Assembly (NCBI GenBank): GCA_910577735.1
Contig: CAJTOO010000010.1
Coordinates: forward strand, 97,766-161,765
DNA: 64,000 nucleotides
Origin: an uncultured Lachnospiraceae bacterium
Lineage (GTDB): Bacteria; Bacillota; Clostridia; Lachnospirales; Lachnospiraceae
Direction of reading: 5' to 3'
Below, piece after piece: positions 17,871 through 26,891 of this stretch. The position numbers and the translations under genes are program-made. Below the pieces are notes generated by a model. It was not told the origin of the DNA and made no database searches. It worked only from the letters and a program-made list of their open reading frames with translations. Numbering within the stretch: position 1 is the stretch's first letter; each line of letters begins with the position of its first letter.

Positions 17871-19658
17871 TTATGCCCTCATGTCAAAGGAAGTCCTGCT
17901 TAAAACGGATATATTCTTCTGCTGATGGAGGATTGTCTTCATAATAGAGTCCTGCTCATCTGTCTCTTCTGTATCCTTTATCTGCATCTTTGCCTTAAAA
18001 TCATATCCCCGTTTGGCCAGTCTGTCATGCAGAAGTTCGATATGCTTTTCAATCAGCATAAGAATGCTGTCATCCTGTACCGTAAAGTTAGTGCTGACTT
18101 TCTGGTTCTGCATGGTAACATACACATCCAATGGTCCTAAATGCTCCATGTCCAAATGCAGCAGAGCGCTCACGTTTCCGTCCTTTGCCGCCAGATTCTT
18201 CTTGTTGGTATAGACATACAGATCCCCATGAGCATTATTGCCAAGCATCTTAAGGGGCAGCTGGACATAGGAGTACATATGATTCATCTGATTCAGGAAA
18301 TCCACATTATTCTGTAGATTCTGCACGCTTCTTGCCACCGGCGCATCACCTTTTTCCGCCGCCGCAAGCGCCTGGTGCAGACGCATGGTCTGCTCCCTGA
18401 CCCTCTCATAAAGCTGCTCCACCTGTTTGGGATCCGCCACTTCCCTGGGCTCAATCAACCACTGTTTCCCAATCTCTGCTTTCAAAAGGTTCTGGAACTC
18501 TTTCCCCCCAAGCAGTCTTTCCATGATTCTTCCGGCGTCCTGATCATGCATGGCTCTGGGCAGTAAATCCCTGACTAAATTCAGCACTTCCTTGGCCGGG
18601 ATTTCTCCCTTCTGTACCTGCCCGGCAGTCTCTTCATCCACGCCGAGGTTTCTTAACATATCTGCCAGACTGTTCCATTGTCTGTTGGTGAGAATCGTCT
18701 GCCTGCCGCCTTCTTCCCCGGCGGCATCTGTCATATTGAGTACTGCAGCATCTGCCTGGGTCTGTGCCTTATGCACCGCATTCTGGGCCTGTTCGGCCTG
18801 TTGCTCCCCGGCTTGTGGTATTCCGGCCTGTGCAGGCGTCTGTCCCTGGGTCTGTGTAACATTCTCCTGCCCGCCATTGTGTGTGACAGACTGTTCCCCG
18901 GCTGTCTGCTCAGGATTCTGCCCCTGCAGGATAACGCTTCCTTCCGCTTCTCCTTCTGTAAAAATATGCAGCACCGCTTCATAGAAGGCATAGGCCTGGC
19001 TGTTTTTGCCTGCCGCCATCAGTTCCCTGAATACCTGAGGCAGTTCATCCATAATGGTCTCCACACTGCCGAGTATCTGATGATTGGCATTCATATAATG
19101 TTCAAACTGCTCTATATTTGCCTCCGTAACAGGCAGTCCCAGTTTCGTCATCTGTATGATCGAGGCAGGATTCTGGCCCGGGAATTCCATAAGCTGTCTG
19201 CACATGTTCAGGACAGATTCCTTATCGATGGGCATGCCCTCCTCCATCATGGCCGCCACCATCTCAATATTCTGCGCCGTCTCCGGCAGGCCCGCCGCCG
19301 CAAGCGCCCGCAGGATGGTTGCCGTATTGGCCGTGTTGGTATACAGTGGCGCCAAGGACAAAAGAGACCCGCTGTTTGCCTTAATCTCAAAGCTCATCAT
19401 CTGTCCCAGTGCCAGACTCACGCTCTGGTCAATCTTGGCATTGATACTGAAATCCTGGGCCAGTTCAATCTGCACGGAATTTCCATTTCTGTTTACTACC
19501 GTACCCTGCAGTGTCTGTCCTGGTTTCATATTCCGGATCTCATTCTGCAAGCGGTAGAGACGTTCCCCCTTGCTCATGGATTCTGATACTCTGCCGGTGT
19601 CGTTGGTCCTGATCGTTCGATTGTCTTTCTTAAAAATATTTCCCAGATTCAAATTCAT
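17871..19658 (-). CDS. ylqG: FliK C-terminal-domain-like protein (YlqG family)
   Basis: A 595-residue soluble protein. Residues 1-230 form a structured N-terminal part, 245-315 a low-complexity Gln/Ala/Glu linker, and residues 464-563 resemble the FliK hook-length control C-terminal domain: YVQLPLKML, then LDMEHLGPLDVYVTMQNQKVS and a long helix ending in LLHDRLAKRGY. FliK normally interacts with FlhB to switch export specificity; here the FlhB-like partner is the next gene while the flagellum is absent from the window. The ATG overlaps the rnhB stop by 4 bp, implying translational coupling. Confidence 0.8.
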   Translation of the reverse strand: MNLNLGNIFKKDNRTIRTNDTGRVSESMSKGERLYRLQNEIRNMKPGQTLQGTVVNRNGNSVQIELAQDFSINAKIDQSVSLALGQMMSFEIKANSGSLLSLAPLYTNTANTATILRALAAAGLPETAQNIEMVAAMMEEGMPIDKESVLNMCRQLMEFPGQNPASIIQMTKLGLPVTEANIEQFEHYMNANHQILGSVETIMDELPQVFRELMAAGKNSQAYAFYEAVLHIFTEGEAEGSVILQGQNPEQTAGEQSVTHNGGQENVTQTQGQTPAQAGIPQAGEQQAEQAQNAVHKAQTQADAAVLNMTDAAGEEGGRQTILTNRQWNSLADMLRNLGVDEETAGQVQKGEIPAKEVLNLVRDLLPRAMHDQDAGRIMERLLGGKEFQNLLKAEIGKQWLIEPREVADPKQVEQLYERVREQTMRLHQALAAAEKGDAPVARSVQNLQNNVDFLNQMNHMYSYVQLPLKMLGNNAHGDLYVYTNKKNLAAKDGNVSALLHLDMEHLGPLDVYVTMQNQKVSTNFTVQDDSILMLIEKHIELLHDRLAKRGYDFKAKMQIKDTEETDEQDSIMKTILHQQKNISVLSRTSFDMRA

Positions 19659-20419
19659 ACCTCACAAAAATGTGTTATAAATGTTTTCCGGTGAATCGGG
19701 CACGGCCCGTACTTTTTCAGTGCCTCAATATGCATCTGCGCACCATATCCCTTGTTGGCTGCAAACCCGTAAGCCGGATACACCTCGTCATATTGCACCA
19801 TAAGACGGTCCCTGGTGACCTTGGCCACAATGCTGGCCGCCCCGATGGAAATGCTCTTCGCATCTCCCTTGATGATGGGTACCTGTCTGATCGCCACCTC
19901 CGGAATCGTCACTGCATCATTCAGAAGAAGATCCGGCACGATACTCAGCTGCCCGACAGCCTCCCGCATAGCCTCATAAGTGGCCTGCAGGATATTGATC
20001 TCATCAATCCGTTTCGGGGTACTGTATCCTAGTCCCACCGCAACAGCCTTCTCCAGGATGACCTCATAAAGTTCCTCTCTCTTTTTTTCGGACAGTTTCT
20101 TAGAATCATTGATATATAAAATGTCACAATCTTTCGGCAAAATAACTGCCCCGGCCACAACCGGCCCTGCAAGAGGCCCCCTGCCCACCTCATCTATCCC
20201 GCAGATATGGGCACAGGCACTGTACTCCCGCTCATATTTCTTGATTTCCTCCATGCGTGCCAGTTCCTTTTCATAGGCTGCAATCCTTCTTCTGGCCTTC
20301 TCTATCTCCTTGTGCACACCGGTACGCGGATCCATCTCATATTGCAGAAACAAAACAGGCAGCTCTTCCATAGTCGCTGCCTGCAATTTTTGTCTGATTG
20401 TCTTCATATCTTCTGCCAT
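19655..20419 (-). CDS. rnhB: Ribonuclease HII
   Basis: A 254-residue RNase HII, which nicks DNA at single ribonucleotides and removes RNA from RNA/DNA hybrids. The catalytic core begins with CGIDEVGRGPLAGPVVAGAV, with D and E metal ligands, followed by DSKKLS and ASIVAKVTRD. An N-terminal extension of about 65 helical residues precedes the core, as in other Firmicute enzymes. The ATG three codons after a GTG was chosen because GGGAG is then well placed. Part of the lepB-rnhB-ylqG-ylqH-yraN run. Confidence 0.95.
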   Translation of the reverse strand: MAEDMKTIRQKLQAATMEELPVLFLQYEMDPRTGVHKEIEKARRRIAAYEKELARMEEIKKYEREYSACAHICGIDEVGRGPLAGPVVAGAVILPKDCDILYINDSKKLSEKKREELYEVILEKAVAVGLGYSTPKRIDEINILQATYEAMREAVGQLSIVPDLLLNDAVTIPEVAIRQVPIIKGDAKSISIGAASIVAKVTRDRLMVQYDEVYPAYGFAANKGYGAQMHIEALKKYGPCPIHRKTFITHFCEV

Positions 20420-20451
20420 CTTATTCACTCTCCCAAAGGAATGTACTTGAA

Positions 20452-20991
20452 TTAGCGGTGTTTTATCAATCCAAATTTATCAAAAGGCCATATCCGTAAC
20501 CATGCCCTGCCTATGATATCCTCTCTTTTGATATTTCCCACAGAAGGCTCTCTGCTGTCTGTACTGTTGTTTCTGTTATCGCCCATGACAAAGTATTCAT
20601 CCTCTCCAAGCTCCACAGGTTCATAGGCCCTGCCGGGATTCATAATGACTTCCTTGCCGTAGGATTCTTCCAGAATCTCTCCGTCTATCAAAATATTGCC
20701 TTCTTCATCAATCTGCACTGTCTCACCAGGCAGGCCAATGATCCGCTTGATGTAAAAAGTATCCTTTTCATATTGAAAGGGAAATACAATGATATCAAAC
20801 CGCTCCGGATCATGGAACCGATAACTGATCTTATCCACGATCAGATTATCCTCCGTGCTGAGTTTGGGTTCCATGGAATCTCCCTGCACCTGCGTCCTCT
20901 GTCCCACAAAATGAATCACCAGATAGACGGCACATAGTACACCCAGTAAATACAGGCTTGTGCTCAATATTTCCCGCAACACTTTTTTCAT
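20452..20991 (-). CDS. lepB: Signal peptidase I (first copy)
   Basis: A 179-residue type I signal peptidase, membrane-anchored by one N-terminal helix (residues 8-28) with the active site outside. The catalytic Ser lies in GDSMEPKLS and the Lys in FYIKRIIGLPGE; GDNRNNSTDSR is the conserved box E. The ATG with GGAGG 8 nt upstream was chosen over a GTG that contains this site. It removes signal peptides from exported preproteins. A second copy lies on the other side of rbgA. Confidence 0.95.
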   Translation of the reverse strand: MKKVLREILSTSLYLLGVLCAVYLVIHFVGQRTQVQGDSMEPKLSTEDNLIVDKISYRFHDPERFDIIVFPFQYEKDTFYIKRIIGLPGETVQIDEEGNILIDGEILEESYGKEVIMNPGRAYEPVELGEDEYFVMGDNRNNSTDSREPSVGNIKREDIIGRAWLRIWPFDKFGLIKHR

Positions 20992-21034
20992 GACTCCATC
21001 CTCCACTGCTTCGTGATATCTATCCTGCAGGTCA

Positions 21035-21889
21035 TCAGCACGCTGGTTCTTCCAGTGTAATCCTGCCTATTCTGCCGCTTCTGAAATCCTCAACCACCAA
21101 TGCGGCTGCCTTCTCATAATCCGGTTCCTGCCCCTTTTTATAACATTTACGGTTCTCACAGACGGTCTCCATCACCTGCTGCGCGGTGAGTGCCTGCCCT
21201 TCTTCCGCAATCTGATAGCGTCCTAAAAGGTCACTCCGATAATGGGATAACAGATATGTCACCAGATCGCCGGCCAGTTCTGTCATCTGCAGTATCTCAT
21301 CGTTCATGGATCCAATCATGGCCAGCTTCTGACCCACTTCTTCACTCTCGAACTTAGGCCAGAGAATCCCCGGTGTATCCAGAAGTTCCAGCTCTTTATT
21401 CAGTCTGATCCATTGCTTTCCCTTGGTCACGCCCGGCTTATTGCCTGTCTTCGTACAGGCTTTTCCCGCAAAAGAATTGATAAAAGTAGATTTACCAACG
21501 TTGGGGATCCCCACCACGATAGCCCTCACAGGCCGGTTCTTGATCCCTCTCTTTCTGTCCCTCTCTATCTTCTCCTTACAGGCTTCCCGCACCATACCCT
21601 GAATCGCTTTTAACCCCTGTCCGGTTTTGGCATTCACTTCCAGCACATAAAAGCCTTTCTCTTTAAAATACTTCATCCAGCATTGGTTTACCCTGGGATC
21701 AGCCAAGTCTGATTTGTTTAAGAGAATCAGACGGGATTTATTTTTGCCAAGCTCATCAATATCAGGATTTCTGCTGGAAAGCGGCACTCTTGCATCCACA
21801 AGCTCAATCACCAGATCGATCAGGCTGATATTTTCCTGCATCATGCGCTTCGCCTTGGTCATGTGACCCGGATACCACTGGTAGTTCAT
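21035..21889 (-). CDS. rbgA: Ribosome biogenesis GTPase RbgA (YlqF)
   Basis: A 284-residue circularly permuted GTPase, involved in a late step of 50S subunit maturation. The permuted order is visible: NKSDL (G4) near residue 58 precedes GIPNVGKSTFIN (G1) near residue 127, and DTPGILWPK (G3) follows. The first residues MNYQWYPGHMTKAKRMM are typical. Placed between two signal peptidase genes, downstream of rplS, as in other Firmicutes. Confidence 0.96.
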   Translation of the reverse strand: MNYQWYPGHMTKAKRMMQENISLIDLVIELVDARVPLSSRNPDIDELGKNKSRLILLNKSDLADPRVNQCWMKYFKEKGFYVLEVNAKTGQGLKAIQGMVREACKEKIERDRKRGIKNRPVRAIVVGIPNVGKSTFINSFAGKACTKTGNKPGVTKGKQWIRLNKELELLDTPGILWPKFESEEVGQKLAMIGSMNDEILQMTELAGDLVTYLLSHYRSDLLGRYQIAEEGQALTAQQVMETVCENRKCYKKGQEPDYEKAAALVVEDFRSGRIGRITLEEPAC

Positions 21890-21936
21890 GTGCTGTACAC
21901 TCCTCTCTCCGTCTGCAAGCCTCTACTGACAGCCGT

Positions 21937-22521
21937 CTATTCAATCAGTCCAATAGATACATCATCCGTAGCCATATGGAACCATGCCTTGCCAACAATA
22001 TTATTCTTCTTGACCGCACCGATGTTACCGGAACGGCTGTCCTCACTGCTGTTCCGATTATCTCCCAGCACGAAGAACTCATCCTGGGCAAGAAGCAGTT
22101 CATTCTGGGCAATCCCGGAATCTACCATCTCATCAAGAGAATCATCCTCGTGCAGCAACAGGCCGTCTATGTACACTCTTCCATCACGGATCTGAATCGT
22201 TTCCCCCGGCAGCCCCACCACCCGCTTCACATAGAAATGGGAATTCTGATTGCCGTTTGGCAAAAAGACGATCACGTCCCCTCTCTTAGGCGTAGAAAGC
22301 CTGTAGATGATTCGGTTCATCAATATTTCCTGCCCATTATACAAAACCGGCTCCATGGAATCACCAATCACACTGGTACGCATCCCCACTGAAAAAACGA
22401 TGACAAAGGCTAAGAAGACGGCAACCAGACCGCCCACGAACAGCTCCAGGACATCTTTAATGATCCTGGGATTTAACCTCTTTTTTTTCTGATAAAAAGT
22501 CAAGCCCTTCCTTCTTGCCAC
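21937..22521 (-). CDS. lepB: Signal peptidase I (second copy), GTG start
   Basis: A 194-residue type I signal peptidase with a basic N-terminus, one membrane helix (about 28-50), catalytic Ser in GDSMEPVLYNG and Lys in FYVKRVVGLPGE, and GDNRNSSEDSR. The GTG start is chosen because AAGGAAAAGGG precedes it and because the longer in-frame reading would translate through a terminator hairpin. Relative to the first copy it carries an insert of roughly 20 residues after the Lys box (LLHEDDSLDEMVDSGIAQNE). Two paralogs may differ in substrate range. Confidence 0.9.
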   Translation of the reverse strand: MARRKGLTFYQKKKRLNPRIIKDVLELFVGGLVAVFLAFVIVFSVGMRTSVIGDSMEPVLYNGQEILMNRIIYRLSTPKRGDVIVFLPNGNQNSHFYVKRVVGLPGETIQIRDGRVYIDGLLLHEDDSLDEMVDSGIAQNELLLAQDEFFVLGDNRNSSEDSRSGNIGAVKKNNIVGKAWFHMATDDVSIGLIE

Positions 22522-22536
22522 GACCCTTTTCCTTTC

Positions 22537-22572
22537 AAAAAACAGATACCCCGAATCGCTCCAAGGTATCTG
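22537..22572 (-). terminator. Intrinsic terminator after rplS
   Basis: On the minus strand CAGATACC / GGTATCTG stem with a 14-nt loop, then TTTTTT. It lies between rplS and the second lepB and overlaps the sequence a longer lepB reading frame would use. Confidence 0.85.
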
Positions 22573-22590
22573 TTCCATCATCACTCTCGT

Positions 22591-22938
22591 TTATTTAACC
22601 AGCTCTTTCACTTTAGCCTTCTTACCGACACGGTCTCTCAGGTAATTCAGTTTAGCACGTCTTACTTTACCCCTTCTGACAACCTCTACCTTCTCCACAT
22701 TAGGGGAATGCATAGGCCATGTCTTCTCAACGCCCACACCGTTTGATACCTTTCTCACTGTAAATGTGGTTCTGTTGCCGCCGCCCTGAATCTTTAATAC
22801 GGTTCCCTCAAAAACCTGGATTCTTTCGCGGTTACCCTCTTTGATCTTACCATACACCTTAACTGTATCACCTACGTTAAAGTCGCTGACATTCTCTTTC
22901 AACTGCGCCGCTTCGATTTCTCTGATGATTTCGTTCAT
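22591..22938 (-). CDS. rplS: 50S ribosomal protein L19
   Basis: A 115-residue L19, at the 30S-50S interface. The sequence [20 protein letters not shown] and the C-terminal [19 protein letters not shown] are characteristic. AGGAGG precedes the ATG. It follows trmD after about 130 bp, which hold a promoter candidate and leader, and ends in a strong terminator. Confidence 0.98.
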   Translation of the reverse strand: MNEIIREIEAAQLKENVSDFNVGDTVKVYGKIKEGNRERIQVFEGTVLKIQGGGNRTTFTVRKVSNGVGVEKTWPMHSPNVEKVEVVRRGKVRRAKLNYLRDRVGKKAKVKELVK

Positions 22939-23008
22939 AATCTTCCTCCTAAAATAACCTGGATGTTCTTAATACGTTCTGTAACAGAGGACCATCTCTT
23001 TTCACAAC

Positions 23009-23037
23009 ATTAATAACTTACCATATTGTACTGCCAA
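23009..23037 (-). promoter_or_regulatory. Promoter candidate and leader of rplS
   Basis: On the minus strand TTGGCA and ATTAAT with a 17-bp spacer; alternatives TTGCAT/TAAGTT overlap. The resulting leader of about 65 nt is where the Firmicute L19 leader element occurs, but I could not recognise its fold with confidence. Confidence 0.4.
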
Positions 23038-23070
23038 ATGCAAGCGGTTTTTGGCTTTTCTTTTATCTTT

Positions 23071-23823
23071 TTAACCCTCTGCCGCTTCCCTTTTCCTGCG
23101 TTTCTTCTTCTCCACAGGCGGATGCAGTTCCAGATATTTCTCATACAGATCCGGGCGGCGTTCTTTCGTTCTAAGAAGGGATTGTTCCAGCCGCCAGGCA
23201 TCCACTTTCGCATGATCTCCGGAAAGAAGCACTTCCGGTACCCGTTTTTCATGCCAGATCTCCGGTCTGGAATACTGCGGATATTCTAAGAGGCCGTCCC
23301 CGAAAGATTCTGTCACGGCAGACTCCCCGTTATGAAGTACCCCCGGTACTAATCTGGCGATGGCGTCTACCATCACCATCGCTGCCAATTCCCCGCCCGT
23401 AAGCACATAATCTCCCAGTGATATTTCATCCGTCACAATCTCTTCTATCACTCTCTCATCAATTCCCTCATAGTGGCCGCACAGGAAAATCAAGTCTTCC
23501 TCACCGGATAATTCCTGCGCCATCTCCTGATGAAAGGTCTTTCCCTGAGGCGATACATAGATCACCCGCCTCTTTCTATCCTGGCCGATTCGCTCCACTA
23601 TGGACTGGTACGCATCATATACCGGCTGTGCCTGCATCAACATGCCGGCTCCTCCACCGTACGTATAATCATCCACCTTACCGTGCTTATCCTGCGTATA
23701 GTCCCTGATATTTATCGCTTCTATGGAAATATACCCTCTCTCCGCTGCCCTGCCCAAAATGCTTGTATGAAGCCCTGACAGGACCATGTTCGGAAACAGT
23801 GTCATGATATGGAAATTTACCAT
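23071..23823 (-). CDS. trmD: tRNA (guanine-N1)-methyltransferase
   Basis: A 250-residue knotted methyltransferase placing m1G at position 37 of tRNAs to prevent frameshifting. The trefoil-knot S-adenosylmethionine site is DEISLGDYVLTGGELAAMV, and GGGAGMLMQ and the C-terminal helical domain with RRPDLYEKYL are present. Follows rimM by about 40 bp in the ribosome-maturation operon. Confidence 0.97.
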   Translation of the reverse strand: MVNFHIMTLFPNMVLSGLHTSILGRAAERGYISIEAINIRDYTQDKHGKVDDYTYGGGAGMLMQAQPVYDAYQSIVERIGQDRKRRVIYVSPQGKTFHQEMAQELSGEEDLIFLCGHYEGIDERVIEEIVTDEISLGDYVLTGGELAAMVMVDAIARLVPGVLHNGESAVTESFGDGLLEYPQYSRPEIWHEKRVPEVLLSGDHAKVDAWRLEQSLLRTKERRPDLYEKYLELHPPVEKKKRRKREAAEG

Positions 23824-23866
23824 ACTTCTCCCTTTATGTTCAATCTATCTACTCTTTATCTGTCTC

Positions 23867-24376
23867 TTATCCCAAAAGACCATCCATGATATGCACTCTC
23901 ATCATCCGCTGCTCCATATCCACAGCAAGAATACACTCTTTGATAGCCGGCAGAAGAACCTCCGTGCCGTCCGTGCGCACCACCACATATACATCGTTGG
24001 CGCCGGTTGCAAACACGTCCCTCAACTCTCCAAACTCCTCGTCCTCATCTGTCATAACCTTAAGTCCTATCATATCAGCCACGAAATACTCATCTTTCTT
24101 CAATTTCACAGCCTGTTCCCTGGGCACCAGAAGCCTGGATCTCTTATATTTCTCAATATCATTAATAGAATCGTATCCCTGAAACTTCAAGATTACGAAT
24201 TGTTTGAAAAATTTCACACTCTCTATCTTAAGTATGTGACGTTCCCGCCCTGTATCCAGTATCACTTCTTTCAATCTCTTAAACCGGGCCGCATCATCCG
24301 TGGTGGGAAATACTTTGACTTCTCCCCGGATTCCATGTGTCTGGGTGATCACACCCACCTGTAATTCATCACTCAT
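23867..24376 (-). CDS. rimM: 16S rRNA processing protein RimM
   Basis: A 169-residue RimM, which binds S19 and helps mature the 30S head. The N-terminal barrel contains GVITQTHGIRGEVKVFP and the PRC-barrel half contains EEFGELRDVFATGANDVYVV and a terminal DGLLG-type end. The start is the ATG with GAGG 6 nt upstream; longer reading would need TTG without a ribosome site. Confidence 0.94.
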   Translation of the reverse strand: MSDELQVGVITQTHGIRGEVKVFPTTDDAARFKRLKEVILDTGRERHILKIESVKFFKQFVILKFQGYDSINDIEKYKRSRLLVPREQAVKLKKDEYFVADMIGLKVMTDEDEEFGELRDVFATGANDVYVVVRTDGTEVLLPAIKECILAVDMEQRMMRVHIMDGLLG

Positions 24377-24456
24377 AACTGCCTCACTGTTATCCGAAAA
24401 TAACTTCTTTCCTTTCAAATCGCCAAAGAAATTTCCAATGTCGTTAACGATAGAAT

Positions 24457-24483
24457 CAGCCCCACAGAAATTCCATGGGGCTG
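24457..24483 (-). terminator. Hairpin between khpA and rimM
   Basis: CAGCCCCA / TGGGGCTG stem with an 11-nt loop, followed by ATTCTATCG on the minus strand. The T content is low, so it may be a partial terminator or an RNA-processing element that lowers expression of rimM-trmD relative to rpsP. Confidence 0.45.
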
Positions 24484-24487
24484 GTTG

Positions 24488-24715
24488 TCAGATGATTTCT
24501 ACATCCACTCTCTTATTGTCTTTCGACGATGCCGCCTTAACGACAGAGCGGATTGCCTTGGCAATACGGCCCTGTTTACCGATTACTTTCCCCATATCTG
24601 AGGATGCCACATGAAGTTCTATGGTAATATTCTTACCTTCTTCCTTCTGTGTCACGATTACTTCATCCGGGTTCTCGACGAGAGCTTTTGCGATCACTTC
24701 CACTAATTCTTTCAT
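24488..24715 (-). CDS. khpA: KH-domain RNA-binding protein KhpA (YlqC)
   Basis: A 75-residue single KH domain with the GxxG loop in MGKVIGKQGRIAKAIR. KhpA acts with KhpB as an RNA chaperone affecting cell division in Firmicutes. GGAGG precedes the ATG. Its place between rpsP and rimM is standard. Confidence 0.95.
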   Translation of the reverse strand: MKELVEVIAKALVENPDEVIVTQKEEGKNITIELHVASSDMGKVIGKQGRIAKAIRSVVKAASSKDNKRVDVEII

Positions 24716-24736
24716 AGTCCACCTCCAAAAGCCAAA

Positions 24737-24982
24737 CTATTTCGTCACCCCTACCGTCTTGAAGATTCTGCTAACGATTTCTGTGGGCTGTGCGCCATTG
24801 GCTAACCATTTCTTAGCCTCTTCCTCATTCACCTTGTAGGTGCTGGGATCTGTGTTGGGATCATAAGTACCGATCTCTGCGATACATCTTCCATCTCTGG
24901 GGGATCTTGAATCCGCAACTACGATCCTGTAAAAAGGATGTTTCTTCTGACCCATTCTTCTTAATCTGATTTTAACTGCCAT
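24737..24982 (-). CDS. rpsP: 30S ribosomal protein S16
   Basis: An 81-residue S16 starting [20 protein letters not shown], a diagnostic N-terminus. The start has GGAGG 8 nt upstream; the ATG five codons earlier contains that GGAGG and is rejected. Sits between ffh and khpA, as in other Firmicutes. Confidence 0.98.
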   Translation of the reverse strand: MAVKIRLRRMGQKKHPFYRIVVADSRSPRDGRCIAEIGTYDPNTDPSTYKVNEEEAKKWLANGAQPTEIVSRIFKTVGVTK

Positions 24983-25024
24983 TTTCTTTGCCTCCATTGT
25001 AAATTAATTGTTTATTTTGAAACC

Positions 25025-26392
25025 CTAAAATGGGAATTTCATACCACCCATACCACCGAACATGCCGCGGCCTTTCTTACCGCCCATCATGCCGGGAAGC
25101 TGCTTCATCATTTTCTGGGACTGCTCAAACTGCTTGATAAACCTGTTGACCAGTGCGATATCCACCCCGGCCCCTACCGCGATGCGGTGTTTCCTGCTGG
25201 GATTTAAAAGCTTGGGATTCTGCCTTTCTGCAGGCGTCATACTAAGGACTATGGCCTCCATACGTGCCAGCTGCTTCTCATCCACTGCCGACTCGATATC
25301 CGCCATCTGCTTGCCCATGCCGGGCATCATGCCAAGAATACTGGAAAGACCGCCCATATTGCGCATCTGCTTCATGCTCTCCAGATAATCCTCGAAGTCG
25401 AACTTGCCCTTCTTCATCCGGGCCGCCATCTGCTTTTCTTTCTCTTCATCTATATCAAGGTTCTGCTGGGCCTTCTCGATCAGCGTCAGCACATCACCCA
25501 TGCCTAAAATCCGGTTCGCCATACGATCCGGATAGAACTGCTCCAGATCGGAAAGTTTCTCTCCCATACCGATATAGAGAATCGGCTTACCTGTCACCGC
25601 TTTAATGGAAAGCGCCGCACCGCCTCTGGAATCACCATCCATCTTGGAGAGGATCACACCGTCTATACCCACCTTCTCGTCGAAATCCTTGGCTACATTA
25701 ACGGCATCCTGTCCGGTCATGGCATCCACCACCAGAAGAGTCTGATGCACTGCCACATTCTCCTTAATCTCCTGCAGTTCCGCCATCATCTCCTCATCAA
25801 TGTGAAGACGCCCCGCGGTATCCAGAATCACCACATTGTGGCCATTCTTCTGTGCATGCTCTATGGCTGCCTTCGCGATATTCACCGGCTTATGATTCTC
25901 CCCCATGGAAAAAACTTCCACCTGCTGTTTCTCGCCGTTTATCTGTAACTGTTTAATGGCCGCCGGCCTGTAGACATCACAGGCAACCAACAGAGATTTC
26001 TTACCTTTTAATTTAAGTTTACCGGCAATTTTAGCTGTTGTGGTAGTCTTACCTGCACCCTGCAGACCGCACATCATGATGACTGTGATGGACTTACCCG
26101 GCTGCATAACAATCTCCGTAGTCTCAGAGCCCATCAGGGACACCATTTCCTCGTTGACGATCTTGATGACCATCTGTCCCGGATTGAGTCCATTCAGCAC
26201 ATCTGCACCAATGGCGCGCTCCTCCACGGATTTTACGAACTGTTTCACTACCTTAAAGTTAACATCAGCTTCTAAGAGCGCCATCTTGACTTCTTTCAGA
26301 GCAGTCTTTACATCTGCCTCTGTAAGCCGGCCCTTGCTCCTCAAGTTCTTGAATACGTTCTGCAGTTTATCGGTCAGACTTTCAAATGCCAT
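25025..26392 (-). CDS. ffh: Signal recognition particle protein Ffh
   Basis: A 455-residue SRP54 GTPase that binds 4.5S/6S RNA and signal sequences and docks with FtsY. Domains: N (1-85, beginning MAFESLTDKLQNVF), G (GLQGAGKTTTTAKIAG, DTAGRLH, SKMDGDSRGG) and a Met-rich M domain ending GGMGGMKFPF. The start is set by AAAGG 9 nt upstream; a 35-codon longer frame is unsupported. ylxM lies 22 bp upstream. Confidence 0.97.
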   Translation of the reverse strand: MAFESLTDKLQNVFKNLRSKGRLTEADVKTALKEVKMALLEADVNFKVVKQFVKSVEERAIGADVLNGLNPGQMVIKIVNEEMVSLMGSETTEIVMQPGKSITVIMMCGLQGAGKTTTTAKIAGKLKLKGKKSLLVACDVYRPAAIKQLQINGEKQQVEVFSMGENHKPVNIAKAAIEHAQKNGHNVVILDTAGRLHIDEEMMAELQEIKENVAVHQTLLVVDAMTGQDAVNVAKDFDEKVGIDGVILSKMDGDSRGGAALSIKAVTGKPILYIGMGEKLSDLEQFYPDRMANRILGMGDVLTLIEKAQQNLDIDEEKEKQMAARMKKGKFDFEDYLESMKQMRNMGGLSSILGMMPGMGKQMADIESAVDEKQLARMEAIVLSMTPAERQNPKLLNPSRKHRIAVGAGVDIALVNRFIKQFEQSQKMMKQLPGMMGGKKGRGMFGGMGGMKFPF

Positions 26393-26414
26393 ATGCCCAC
26401 GCCTTTCTGCACTC

Positions 26415-26768
26415 TTATAATTCCTGCATGATTCTTTCAGACAACTCCCTGATCCGTGCGCCATAAGTGTTCCAGTCCTTTGGATCACTCTCCTCATATT
26501 GCACAGAAAGTTCTCGAATCTGCGATATCTTGTCCTTGATGCTCATAAACCTGTCAATCAACCGCAGCTTCTCTTCATATCCCTGCAACGTCCTGTCACA
26601 GCGCTTCACGATGTCGTGCACCGCCTGTCGGCTGATACCCTCCGCCTCGGCAATCTCCCCCAGGGAAAGATTATCGTACACCACACTCTCATATATTTCC
26701 TGCTGATGTTTTGTCAGCAATTCTCCATAGAAATCATATAGTAATCCCTGTGCTACGATTTTCTCCAT
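26415..26768 (-). CDS. ylxM: YlxM family HTH protein (SRP-associated)
   Basis: A 117-residue protein with a sigma-70 region-4-like helix-turn-helix: LSLGEIAEAEGISRQAVHDIVKR. YlxM is encoded next to ffh in most Firmicutes and has been reported to interact with the SRP. GAGG is 7 nt before the chosen ATG, and the resulting length is normal for the family. First gene of the ylxM-ffh-rpsP block, directly after a consensus promoter. Confidence 0.93.
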   Translation of the reverse strand: MEKIVAQGLLYDFYGELLTKHQQEIYESVVYDNLSLGEIAEAEGISRQAVHDIVKRCDRTLQGYEEKLRLIDRFMSIKDKISQIRELSVQYEESDPKDWNTYGARIRELSERIMQEL

Positions 26769-26862
26769 GACCAAGCCTCTGTCGGCTTCTGCTTGCTTTT
26801 GCATGTGGCATACAAGACATATCCGCATGGATTTTCACCATTACATATTTGCCGACTTATGC

Positions 26863-26891
26863 ATTTTACTATAGCGTCCTGTTTGTGTCAA
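26863..26891 (-). promoter_or_regulatory. Strong promoter of the ylxM-ffh-rpsP operon
   Basis: On the minus strand TTGACA, 17 bp, TAAAAT. The start would be about 90 nt before ylxM. Confidence 0.8.

Noticed and set aside
18678..19586. 302-codon plus-strand frame opposite the FliK-like gene
   Set aside because: No ribosome site, antisense to a well supported gene, and no recognisable domain.
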